Shown here piece by piece: positions 42,503-51,681 of a stretch of 64,000 nt of DNA. The stretch covers positions 124,001-188,000 of the forward strand of contig JWTM01000424.1 in assembly GCA_001749745.1 (NCBI GenBank). Reading direction: 5' to 3'. Both the position numbers and the translations under genes were made by a program. Origin of the DNA: Candidatus Marispirochaeta associata (lineage in GTDB: Bacteria; Spirochaetota; Spirochaetia; JC444; Marispirochaetaceae). Position 1 is the first letter of the stretch. Every line of letters begins with the position of its first letter. The notes beneath the pieces were generated by a model. That model was not told the DNA's origin, did no database searches, and worked only from the letters and a program-made list of their open reading frames with translations.

Positions 42503-45500
42503 ATGGGATCTAAACCGCGATTCGTCGTCGGCATAGGCGCATCCGCCGGCGGGCTGGATGCAATCCGGGCTTTGATACGGAGTATTCCCCCTAACACCGG
42601 GATGGCCTTCGTGGTCGTGCAGCATCTCAGTCCGGACTTCAAGAGCCTTATGGACGAACTCCTCGGCAAGGAGACCGCCATGCCGGTGGTCATACCCGAG
42701 ACGGAGACTCCCATCGAGGCGGATCATATTTACCTTAACCGTCGGGATATGACCATGGTCTGTAACGGGGATAAGCTGGTCTTCGAGAAGAAGAAGGAGC
42801 GTTATACCCTCCCGATCGATATCTTCCTGCATACCCTGGGGGAGACCTATCAGGAGAAGGCGGTGGCCATCATCCTCTCCGGTACCGGAACCGATGGGTC
42901 CCGGGGGATCAAGATCGTCAAGGAGACCGGCGGCCTGATTCTGGTGCAGTCTCCCGGTTCGGCCCAGTTCGACGGCATGCCCAACATGGCGATCAAGACC
43001 GGGCTCCCCGACTATGTGGGCGAACCCCGGGAGCTGGCGGAGTTTCTGGTGCGGCTGGTGCAGCGGGAGAACGAAGCCCCGGTCGAGAAGGCCGCCCCCG
43101 AGGACTTTACCGACGTAATCCAGCTGGTCGCCCGGCGCTCGGGCATAGATTTCGGCAGCTACAAGGATACCACCCTGCTGCGCCGCATCCGCAAACGGAT
43201 GGATCTATTGCACTACATCGACGTCGCCAGTTACCTGGAGTTCTGTCGCCGCAGCGAGGAGGAGCAGACCCGGCTGACCAACGAGTTTCTGATCGGCGTT
43301 ACCAGCTTCTTTCGTGATCCGGAGGCTTTCGAACAGCTCCGCACCCGAGTCGTACCTTCCCTCTTCGAGGGGGAGAGCACCGATCCGGTCAGGATCTGGG
43401 TTCCCGGCTGCAACACCGGGGAAGAGGCCTATAGTCTGGCCATTCTCCTCGAGGAGTACCGTCAGAAGCACAAGATCTACCGGGATTACAAGATATTCGC
43501 CACCGATGTAGATACGGCCGCTCTGAACGTCGCCAGTCAGGGAGAGTACTCCGTCAATATCGCCGCGGACGTCACCACCGAGCGGCTCCAGGATTATTTT
43601 ATAAAGATCGGCGACACCCTGAGGATCGCCCGCAAGATTCGGGACAAGATCGTCTTCTCTTATCACAACCTCTTGAAGGATCCTCCCTTCATTCGGCTGG
43701 ATATGATCTCCTGCCGAAATCTCTTGATCTATCTGCGCCAGGAGGCGCAGGACTATGTCTACGAGCTCTTTCAGTTCGCCCTGCAGCGGAGCGGCTATCT
43801 TTTTTTAGGGCACAGCGAGAACCTGAGCCGCTATGAAGAGTTCTTCGAGGTTATAAATAATAAGTGGCGCATATTCCGCAGCACCGCCGAACGGAAGATT
43901 ATCGAATCCCCCCGGCCCAACGACGGTACGACGGTACGCCATCCGGTGGGCTTCGGCGGCCGTAAGAAACGGGGTCCGGTCCGAAAGGGGGATGACGAGA
44001 ACTCCTTCTACTACCGGGCGCTGGTCGATCTCTTCGCCCCGCCGTCGGTCTTCATCAACTCCCGCTTCGAGATTCTCTTTTTCCGGGGGGAGGTCGACCG
44101 TTTCATCCGGCTCCGGGAGGGCACCTTCAGTAACAATCTTCTGGAACTCCTCGATCCGACCCTGATCTCCTTCGTGCGCAACGGCGTCCGTCGCCTGGAC
44201 GAGCGCAACCATCCGGTTCAGTACGACAACCTTCAAATCGATCGTAACGGCGAGCAGATCTCGATTACCATCCGCTTCCGCAGCATCAACTCCTCCATCG
44301 GAGAAAGAATCTATCTTCTCGAGTTCGACGAGGCCGAGCTGAAAGCGGAGGAACCCTCCCGGGAGAGTCTGGAGATCAGCAACTACGCCGAGGAGCATAT
44401 CCGGGATCTGGAGCACGAACTCGATCTCTCCCGGGCCGAGAGGCAGGAGATTATCGAGGAGCTCGAGACCTCCAATGAGGAGCTCCAATCCTCCAATGAA
44501 GAGCTTTTGGCTAGTAATGAAGAGCTCCAGAGCACCAACGAGGAGCTGCAGTCGGTAAACGAGGAGCTCTACACGGTCAATACCGAGCTGCAGACCAAGA
44601 ACGAGGAGCTGGAGCTCCTGAACGCAGACATGGATAATATGTTAGAGAGCACCAAGATCGGCACCCTCTTTCTCGACACCGGACTCTGCATCCGCAAGTT
44701 CACCCCCGAGCTGCGTTCGGTCTTCCGCTTGGAAGAGAAGGATATAGGTCGGCAGATCTATGATTTCGCCTCTAACTTCGCGGACATTAGCGCCGAGGAG
44801 ATCATGGAGGACGCGAAAAAGGTGATGGACAGCCTTGAACCGATAGAGCGGCGGCTCGAGAGCAAGCAGGGCCGCTGGTATATCAAGCGCATCCATCCCT
44901 TTATCCGCACCAACAATACCGTCGGCGGGGTGGTGCTGACCTTCATCGACGTAACCGAACAGACTAAGGCCGAACGGGAACTCTTTGTACTCAACGCGAC
45001 CATGAACCACGCCTTCGAGACCGGACGCATGGCCTGGTGGGACTGGGATTATCGCAGCGGCGCGCTTCGTTTCGATCCCCGAAAGGCCGAGCTTCTGGGC
45101 TACACCCCGGACGAGATCGAACCCGGCTACCAGGGCTGGACCGATTTGATGCACCCCGACGACTACGAGGAGACCATGGAGGCCATGCGCCGGGTTCTGC
45201 GCGGCGACGAGCAGGTCTACTCCGCCGAGTACCGTTTGAAGGCCAAGGACGGCAGCTACCGCTGGCTCCGCGACCGGGGCGAGATTGCTGAACGCCAAGA
45301 GGACGGAAGCCCCGCCCGGCTCCTGGGGGTAGTGTGGGATATTGACGACTGGCGGCATCTGCGCCGGGCCTATGAAGAGGGAGAGGTGCGCTATCAGACC
45401 CTCTTCAGTCACATGTCTCACGGGGTTGTTTATCACCGCAACGACGGTTCTATTCTAGCGGCGAATCCGGCGGCGGCGCAGATCCTGGGACTCGATACCC

Positions 45501-46411
45501 TGGAGATGAGCGATAAGGATAGCTCTGATCCGGGCTGGCAGTCGATCCGGGAGGACGGTTCCGCGTTTCCCGGCAACGAACATCCGATCATGGTAGCATT
45601 GCGGACAGGCAAAGAGGTTCGCAATACTATTATGGGGATTGTAAATCGGCGCGACCGAAAACGGCGCTGGATAAAGATCAACGCGACCCCTATCTTCGAC
45701 GGACGGAACGAGAAGCCGGTCTACGGCTTCGCCACCTTCGATGATATTACCGATCTGAAACAGGCCGAGTCCCAGCTGAACGAGACCATAGAAGAGAAGG
45801 ATATCCTCCTCCGGGAGCTGCACCACCGAGTCAAGAACAACCTGCAGAAGATCGTCTCCATCGTCAATCTGCAGGTCTACGAGGAGAGCGACCGGCGTAT
45901 CGTCGATATCCTGAAGAGCATTCAATCCCGGATCTACTCCATGGCCCTGGTGCATGAACGGCTCTATCGGTCGAGCGAACTGGCGGAACTCCCGATTCGG
46001 GATTATCTCGAATCCCTGGCGAGAGAGGTAATCACCACCTTCCACCGTGAAACCGAGGTAAGTCTGGAAGTGGCGGTAGAGGATGTCTCCCTCAACATCG
46101 ACGACTCCCTGGCCCTGGGGCTGATTATCAATGAGCTGGTTTCTAATTCCATGAAGTACGCCTTCGACGGGCAGAAGACCGGTCTGATTCGGATGAGTCT
46201 GAATCAGGATGAGGACGGAAGCGCTTTGCTGCATATCCGGGATAACGGCCGAGGTCTGCCGGAGAATTTCGATCCCTATACCTCGGACTCCCTGGGGATG
46301 CAGATCGTGATTGTGCTGGTTAATCAATTGAAGGGGAAGCTTCAGTACCGGGACGAGGAGGGCGCCCATTTCGAGTTCCGCTTCTTCCCCGGCAAATCAG
46401 AGGCGAGCTAG
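42503..46411 (+). CDS. CheB-CheR-PAS-histidine kinase fusion protein
   Basis: 1302 residues, soluble. CheB-type methylesterase (about 5-190: [33 protein letters not shown]), CheR methyltransferase (about 205-465: [39 protein letters not shown]), coiled coil of repeated NEELQS units (about 655-710), three PAS domains (about 715-850, 855-970, 975-1085), then a HisKA_2 kinase with LHHRVKNN (about 1106) and a HATPase (1170-1300, [12 protein letters not shown]). CheB lacks its receiver domain, as usual for such fusions. Output regulators are not encoded here. Confidence 0.92.
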   Translation: MGSKPRFVVGIGASAGGLDAIRALIRSIPPNTGMAFVVVQHLSPDFKSLMDELLGKETAMPVVIPETETPIEADHIYLNRRDMTMVCNGDKLVFEKKKERYTLPIDIFLHTLGETYQEKAVAIILSGTGTDGSRGIKIVKETGGLILVQSPGSAQFDGMPNMAIKTGLPDYVGEPRELAEFLVRLVQRENEAPVEKAAPEDFTDVIQLVARRSGIDFGSYKDTTLLRRIRKRMDLLHYIDVASYLEFCRRSEEEQTRLTNEFLIGVTSFFRDPEAFEQLRTRVVPSLFEGESTDPVRIWVPGCNTGEEAYSLAILLEEYRQKHKIYRDYKIFATDVDTAALNVASQGEYSVNIAADVTTERLQDYFIKIGDTLRIARKIRDKIVFSYHNLLKDPPFIRLDMISCRNLLIYLRQEAQDYVYELFQFALQRSGYLFLGHSENLSRYEEFFEVINNKWRIFRSTAERKIIESPRPNDGTTVRHPVGFGGRKKRGPVRKGDDENSFYYRALVDLFAPPSVFINSRFEILFFRGEVDRFIRLREGTFSNNLLELLDPTLISFVRNGVRRLDERNHPVQYDNLQIDRNGEQISITIRFRSINSSIGERIYLLEFDEAELKAEEPSRESLEISNYAEEHIRDLEHELDLSRAERQEIIEELETSNEELQSSNEELLASNEELQSTNEELQSVNEELYTVNTELQTKNEELELLNADMDNMLESTKIGTLFLDTGLCIRKFTPELRSVFRLEEKDIGRQIYDFASNFADISAEEIMEDAKKVMDSLEPIERRLESKQGRWYIKRIHPFIRTNNTVGGVVLTFIDVTEQTKAERELFVLNATMNHAFETGRMAWWDWDYRSGALRFDPRKAELLGYTPDEIEPGYQGWTDLMHPDDYEETMEAMRRVLRGDEQVYSAEYRLKAKDGSYRWLRDRGEIAERQEDGSPARLLGVVWDIDDWRHLRRAYEEGEVRYQTLFSHMSHGVVYHRNDGSILAANPAAAQILGLDTLEMSDKDSSDPGWQSIREDGSAFPGNEHPIMVALRTGKEVRNTIMGIVNRRDRKRRWIKINATPIFDGRNEKPVYGFATFDDITDLKQAESQLNETIEEKDILLRELHHRVKNNLQKIVSIVNLQVYEESDRRIVDILKSIQSRIYSMALVHERLYRSSELAELPIRDYLESLAREVITTFHRETEVSLEVAVEDVSLNIDDSLALGLIINELVSNSMKYAFDGQKTGLIRMSLNQDEDGSALLHIRDNGRGLPENFDPYTSDSLGMQIVIVLVNQLKGKLQYRDEEGAHFEFRFFPGKSEAS

Positions 46412-46435
46412 GTCCCGATGGAATAGGGGCCCCTG

Positions 46436-49183
46436 TTAATCTGATTTCCCGACCGGCGCGGCAGCCGAGGTCGCCCGTCCGATCTTCTCCAACAACTCCG
46501 ATTCCCGGTAGGGCTTCACTACGATATCGTCCGCCCCGGCGGCAAGAATGCGTTCGCGATCCTCATGATGGGTATGGGCGGTAACCGCGAGAATCGGGAG
46601 CGCCCGGTACTCTTCCGATTTTCGCAACTCTATAATCGCTTCGATCCCGTTCATCCGGGGGAGTCCGATATCCATTAAAACGACCCGGGGGTGGTTCTTC
46701 TCGATCTCTTCCAGGGCCTCTACCCCGTCCGCGGCTTCCCTGACAAGGTAATTGCGGTTCCGCAGCAGGGTCTTCAAGTAGAGCCGGTTGATCGCCTCGT
46801 CCTCCACGATCAGCACCTCCCGGGCTTCTGAGGTCGTCTGATCGGGATGGTATGCCCCGCCGGATGTGGGCGCGGTCACCTCCAGACACTTCCCTTCGTC
46901 ATGGGGGAGTTCCACGATAAAGCGGGATCCCCTGCCCGGGACGGATTCGAGACGGACTCCTCCCTGCATAAGCTCGCAGAGCTCCTTGACGATTGCGAGG
47001 CCCGCGCCGATTCCCCCGTGCTCCTTGGTGTAGGGATTCTCCAGTTGATGGAAGGGCTCGAAGATCTCCTGCTGACGTTCCGGATCGATCCCGATTCCCT
47101 GATCCTCGACCGAAAGACGGATCGTATCGCCGACCTTGAGCTGAACAGTGATCGTCCCCTCTTGGGAGTATTTTATTGCGTTGGAGATCAGATTCAGGAT
47201 GATCTGGGAGATACGGTTCTTGTCGCTGTAGACGAGGCAGTTCTCCTCAGAGCAGCGGAGTTCCAGGTTCAGCCCTTTCTCCCGGGCGCTTCGCTTGTTC
47301 AGCTCCACTAAGCGGCCCAATAGCTTGATTAGGTCGAACTCTTGCCTGTTCAACTGCAAACGTCCGGCGGTAATGCGCGACAGATCGAGGACATCCTGCA
47401 CAATGTAGAGGAGGTGCTCCGCCGACTCCTCGGCCATCTCCAGGTAAGGAAGTTGTTCCGGCAGGGTCGGATTATTCTGCAGCAAAGAGAGCATTCCCAT
47501 GATGCCGTTGAGAGGGGTGCGGAGTTCGTGACTCATGTTGGCCAGGAAGTCGTGCTTCACCGACTCCGCCTGCTTCTGTTCGGTAATATCATGGATAATC
47601 GAGTAGAGGAGTTGCCGGCCTTGAATCTCTACCGGTCCGCTGTAGATCTGCACGTCCCGGATCTCCCCCGAGGAGAGCCGGTGGCGGAAGATGAAATAAC
47701 GCCTGCTTCCTTCTCGGGCTGCTTCCATCTCCCGGCTGATCTCTGCGCGCGTCATGGTGTTGATCTCATCCATTTGCATCCCGACCAGCCGCACCCGGGA
47801 ATAGCCGTAATAGTCGCAGGCCGCCTGATTGGCTTCGACGATCTCCTGAGTCCCGGGATCGATCAGCAGCATAGCCGAGGCGCTGTCGATGAAGAGCGCC
47901 CGGTAACGGGCCTCGCTCTCTCTCAGGGCCTCTTCGGCCGCCTGCTGTTCGGTTATATCCTTGAAGGTGCAGTAGGTCTGTTTGAAGGCCCCGCTCTCGT
48001 CGCGACCGATGCAGCCTTCGAAGGAGACGGTGATAAAGCTTCCGTCCTTGCGGCGCATTCGAAACTGCACATCGTGGATGAATCCCATGGACTTGAAGCG
48101 GGGAAAGTTGATCCGGAAGTGTTCCACAAAATCGGGATGGAGGAAATCGCCGAACCATTCGCCTATAACTTCCTCCTTCTCGTAGCCCAGGGTCGAAAGC
48201 CAGGTCGGATTGACGTCGATGAAGTGACCCGATTCGTTCAGGGACTGATAAGCGAGCGGGGCCTGTTCGTAGAGCGCCCGGTATTTCTCCTCGCTGGTCC
48301 GCAGCCTCTCCTCGTACGCGTGCCGGTCGGTAACGTCAAGGACCACCCCGGTCCAGAGCGTGCCTCCCTCGTCGGTCCGATGGGGTACTGCTTGAGCGTG
48401 TATCCAGCGCACTTCGCCGGATGGTGAGACAAAACGGTTTTCTATCTCGAACTGTTTTAACGATTTCTTCGACTCTATAATCGCCTTAGCCAGCCGTTCC
48501 TGATCCTCCTCGGGAACGGCGGCGTACATTTTGGCGGCATCCTGCATCGCCTCTTCCACATCGACGCCGTAGATCCGTTCGCAGCCGTGGCTGATGTATG
48601 GAAAACTCACCGTTCCGTCGCGGGCCTCGTAGTACTGATAGAAGAAGCCGGGTATGGTTTCGCTTACCTTACGCAGGGTCATCTCCTGCTTGATTCGATC
48701 TCCTACGTTGCGACTGACGTAACGGGGTTTCTGTTCGGGGTCGTAGAGGGCGATCATATCCGCCGAGTGGTCGGTAATCAGCTGATACAGCTCGTTGGTC
48801 CGATGCAACTCTCTTCTGAAGGCCCGTTCTTCGGTAATATCCTTGTAGAAGGCGATAATACCCTCCGGATGCGGAGTATACCGGACCTCCAGGCAGCGTT
48901 CCTCGCCGGAGGAGTCGTTCAGACAGACCTCGAACTCGACGATTCGGTCGAACTTGAGGCAGCGTTCGAGTTTAGGAAGTACCCTCTCCTGCAGATGGCC
49001 TTGGGGGATTACCTCAGCGATATGTGTGCCGATAATTTCGCCGGTGGAACGGCCGTAGAAGCGCGCATAGGCCCGATTAGTGTATATATAGCGAAAGTCC
49101 GTATCGATAACCGAGACCGGCTCCGTCATAGAATCGAGGATCGCCCGGGGCAAATACTCCTGGTCAGATGTTGATGCGCACAT
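46436..49183 (-). CDS. PAS-rich hybrid histidine kinase
   Basis: 915 residues without transmembrane helices. Four to five PAS/PAC units (about 10-540), one of which starts ILDSMTEPVSVIDTDFRYIY, then HisKA with NMSHELRTPLNGIMG (about 543-557), HATPase (about 655-775, NLISNAIKYSQEG and GAGLAIVKEL) and a C-terminal receiver (about 793-905, Asp in VVLMDIGLPRMNG). It detects intracellular signals through PAS. No phosphotransfer (Hpt) protein lies in the window. Confidence 0.92.
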   Translation of the reverse strand: MCASTSDQEYLPRAILDSMTEPVSVIDTDFRYIYTNRAYARFYGRSTGEIIGTHIAEVIPQGHLQERVLPKLERCLKFDRIVEFEVCLNDSSGEERCLEVRYTPHPEGIIAFYKDITEERAFRRELHRTNELYQLITDHSADMIALYDPEQKPRYVSRNVGDRIKQEMTLRKVSETIPGFFYQYYEARDGTVSFPYISHGCERIYGVDVEEAMQDAAKMYAAVPEEDQERLAKAIIESKKSLKQFEIENRFVSPSGEVRWIHAQAVPHRTDEGGTLWTGVVLDVTDRHAYEERLRTSEEKYRALYEQAPLAYQSLNESGHFIDVNPTWLSTLGYEKEEVIGEWFGDFLHPDFVEHFRINFPRFKSMGFIHDVQFRMRRKDGSFITVSFEGCIGRDESGAFKQTYCTFKDITEQQAAEEALRESEARYRALFIDSASAMLLIDPGTQEIVEANQAACDYYGYSRVRLVGMQMDEINTMTRAEISREMEAAREGSRRYFIFRHRLSSGEIRDVQIYSGPVEIQGRQLLYSIIHDITEQKQAESVKHDFLANMSHELRTPLNGIMGMLSLLQNNPTLPEQLPYLEMAEESAEHLLYIVQDVLDLSRITAGRLQLNRQEFDLIKLLGRLVELNKRSAREKGLNLELRCSEENCLVYSDKNRISQIILNLISNAIKYSQEGTITVQLKVGDTIRLSVEDQGIGIDPERQQEIFEPFHQLENPYTKEHGGIGAGLAIVKELCELMQGGVRLESVPGRGSRFIVELPHDEGKCLEVTAPTSGGAYHPDQTTSEAREVLIVEDEAINRLYLKTLLRNRNYLVREAADGVEALEEIEKNHPRVVLMDIGLPRMNGIEAIIELRKSEEYRALPILAVTAHTHHEDRERILAAGADDIVVKPYRESELLEKIGRATSAAAPVGKSD

Positions 49184-49257
49184 TTTCTCTCCCGCTATAC
49201 ACTGTATGTATGTTTATAGCATAAGAGATGCGAAACGGGATTGCAAATGCGGACGAG

Positions 49258-50949
49258 TTATTCGGGATGAATACGAGAGAGTTCCTCGGCTATGGCGATG
49301 CAGCTATCCCCGACATTCTCGAAGCAGCGGACGATCTCCATAAAGAGGAGCTCCCCCTTGAGGTTGCCGCCGGACTTGATACTCTTGCGAGAGGTCTTGT
49401 AGAGGTTGTTTCGGAAGGTGTTGATCTCCTCTTCCATGGAACGGGCGATAGCCAGATCCCGCTCGTCTACCGGCTGCTCCAGCAGGGTGCCCACATACTG
49501 CAGGAAATCCCGGACCAGGTAGGATATCTCCAGCATCTCCTCCATCGCGTCCCGGTGCAGATTGGTTTTCTTCTTACGGCTTTTGACCCCCAGGCCGTGA
49601 ATCTTCAATAGGCCGTCGGCGATGCGTTCGAACTCGCCGATTATTCGCAGCTGAGCGCCGACCCACTGGGCCTGTTCCTCGTTGAGAACCTGCAGGGCGC
49701 ACTCCGAGAGGTGGGCCAGGATCTGCTCCTCCATCAGGTCGACGGTCTCCTCCTCGGAGCGAATCATCGTCGCCATCTCCTCCTCGTCGATCTCGATCGG
49801 ATCCAGGCTATTCATTACATGGTCGGCCATGCTGCGCACCTGGGCCGATAGATTGCGTACCGCTCCCTGGGCGTTGATCAGGTTGGCCTCGGTCGATTCG
49901 GGGACGTTGCCCCGGATCCAAGGGATGCCGGAGCTTCTCGTTTCGGGGGCCGATTCGGGGACCAGCCGGGTAACGACGCGCTCTATCTGCGGAATGAACC
50001 AGGCCATGAGCAGGGTATTGGTCAGGTTGAAGAAGGTATGAAATCCCGAAAGATGAAAGGTTATCCCTAAGGAGGTCGACGGTGAACCGGGGATGAGAAG
50101 ATCCACCACCCGGAGCATGGGATTGAGCAGGATAAGCATCCAGCAGACGCCGAAGAGGTTGAAGATCATATGGGCCCGGGCGGCGCGTTTGGCCTGGGTC
50201 GACATCTCGATCGAGGCCAGGTAGGCGGTTATGGTCGTACCGATATTCTCCCCCAGGACCAGCGAGGCGGCCAGCGGGAAGGGGATCCAGCCGTTATAGA
50301 CCAGGGTCAGGGTAACCGTCATCGCCACGCTGGAGGACTGTACCGCGAAGGTGAGGGCCGCACCGATCAAGACGAAAAGCAGATGGCCGAGAATCCCGAG
50401 TCCGGCGACGGCCTGCAATACCGTCAGCACATCGGTGTTTGCTTCTACTATGCTGACGCCGATCTTCATCTGCTCAATTCCCAGGAAAAGGAGACCGAAG
50501 CCGAGGAGGATCATCGAGAAGTCGTTCTGTCTCTCGCGCTTGCTGAAGTGGAGGGGCAGGCTCAAGGCGATCGCCGGCAGTGCGAAGGTGGCGATATTGA
50601 AGTTGAAGCCGAATAGGCTGACAATCCAGGCGGTGAAGGTGGTGCCGATGTTGGCGCCCATGATGACCGCGATAGACTGGCGCAGGCTCACCAGTCCGGC
50701 GTTTACCATAGAGACCAGGATTACCGTCGTAGCCGACGAGGATTGAACCAGGGCTGTAACCCCGATCCCGATTAAGATACCTAGAAGCGGACGGGAGGTC
50801 AGGGTCTCCACCCGCCGCTGGAGCTGGTTGCCGGCGCGCCGGCGGATACCTTCGCTCATGGTCTGCATGCCGTAGAGGAAGACGCCTAAGCCGCCGATTA
50901 TCCTCAGGGTCTGCAGAAGGGGCTGTGCGAAGTCTCCGAACCAGTTCAT
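49258..50949 (-). CDS. Na+/phosphate cotransporter family protein with PhoU-like tail
   Basis: 563 residues. Two NaPi-II-type repeats: TALVQSSSATTVILVSM (about 59-75) and TFAVQSSSVAMTVTLTLV (about 200-217), separated by helices including LGFGLLFLGIEQMKIG. The C-terminal ~210 residues form a cytoplasmic PhoU-like helical domain rich in Glu and Arg. It belongs to the NptA/YjbB family, moving phosphate with sodium. It shares a one-base TAATG overlap with the Fic-like gene before it, so they are translationally coupled. Confidence 0.9.
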   Translation of the reverse strand: MNWFGDFAQPLLQTLRIIGGLGVFLYGMQTMSEGIRRRAGNQLQRRVETLTSRPLLGILIGIGVTALVQSSSATTVILVSMVNAGLVSLRQSIAVIMGANIGTTFTAWIVSLFGFNFNIATFALPAIALSLPLHFSKRERQNDFSMILLGFGLLFLGIEQMKIGVSIVEANTDVLTVLQAVAGLGILGHLLFVLIGAALTFAVQSSSVAMTVTLTLVYNGWIPFPLAASLVLGENIGTTITAYLASIEMSTQAKRAARAHMIFNLFGVCWMLILLNPMLRVVDLLIPGSPSTSLGITFHLSGFHTFFNLTNTLLMAWFIPQIERVVTRLVPESAPETRSSGIPWIRGNVPESTEANLINAQGAVRNLSAQVRSMADHVMNSLDPIEIDEEEMATMIRSEEETVDLMEEQILAHLSECALQVLNEEQAQWVGAQLRIIGEFERIADGLLKIHGLGVKSRKKKTNLHRDAMEEMLEISYLVRDFLQYVGTLLEQPVDERDLAIARSMEEEINTFRNNLYKTSRKSIKSGGNLKGELLFMEIVRCFENVGDSCIAIAEELSRIHPE

Positions 50950-51647
50950 TATACGCCACTCTCCAGAAAGCGGGGATCTCCATGGGACTCTAAAAAGCCC
51001 CCCAGGATCGTCTCGTATTTCCCGCGCTTTATGTCACTCACCCATTCGCCTTTGTAACTGAATTTAATCATACTCGATAGATCGAGGTACTCCTTGGCGG
51101 TCTGAGAGGAGATCACGTAGGGGCTCAAGCCCTCTCCCAGGAGGTAATAGTTGATGATGATGTTCTCCGTCCGGTGATTTCCTTCGATAAAGAGCTGGGG
51201 ATGACTCAGCGCCCGGGTGTAGTAGCCGGCGGCGAGTCGGTAGCGCGGGTGCTTCTTGAATTTCTTGCGGTACCATTCCAGAATCGGTTTGATATTCTTC
51301 TGGAACTTGGTGCGCGTCTCCTGCAGGTGGGCGAAGTACTCGAGGCGCTTCTGTTTTTCCGTACCGCAGAGTACGATGTGATTGAGCTCCAGCATGTGGT
51401 AGAGCCCGGATGGGGAGAAGAGGTTGATGCTGTTCTTCCAGAGATAGTTGGCGAACTCATAGGCCTCCATCAATTGGGAGACGAGGAGGGGGGTGAAGTC
51501 CTCACGGCTCATCTTCAGGGAGGCATTAATTTCGGTAAAATTCTCACGGAATGTGTTCAGGGCAACCTCAATCTCACGAAGATTGAAGCCGTTGTGACTC
51601 TCTGCAGACACAGGGACCTCGTCTTTCCATTCTCGGGTTGGAACCAT
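50949..51647 (-). CDS. Fic-like protein with altered active-site motif
   Basis: 232 residues, helical, soluble. HPQLFIEGNHRTENIIINYY (about residues 149-168) resembles the Fic core HxFxxGNGRxxR. In the best alignment on FxxGNxR, the catalytic His position holds Gln, while a His occurs two residues earlier, and the second Arg is Asn. Fic enzymes transfer AMP or related groups to proteins. Activity here is doubtful if the alignment is right. It precedes and overlaps the Na/Pi gene by one base. The assignment is tentative. Confidence 0.5.
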   Translation of the reverse strand: MVPTREWKDEVPVSAESHNGFNLREIEVALNTFRENFTEINASLKMSREDFTPLLVSQLMEAYEFANYLWKNSINLFSPSGLYHMLELNHIVLCGTEKQKRLEYFAHLQETRTKFQKNIKPILEWYRKKFKKHPRYRLAAGYYTRALSHPQLFIEGNHRTENIIINYYLLGEGLSPYVISSQTAKEYLDLSSMIKFSYKGEWVSDIKRGKYETILGGFLESHGDPRFLESGV

Positions 51648-51681
51648 CTTACTGTGATTGTCGGGCTTTTCCTACCCTGAT

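Noticed and set aside
44470..44625. Tandem DNA repeat
   Set aside because: The repeats come from coding of NEELQS-type coiled-coil units in the CheB-CheR fusion, a known trait of the family.
46425..46434. AGGGGCCCCT palindrome as bidirectional terminator
   Set aside because: It is too short and has no T-run on either side.
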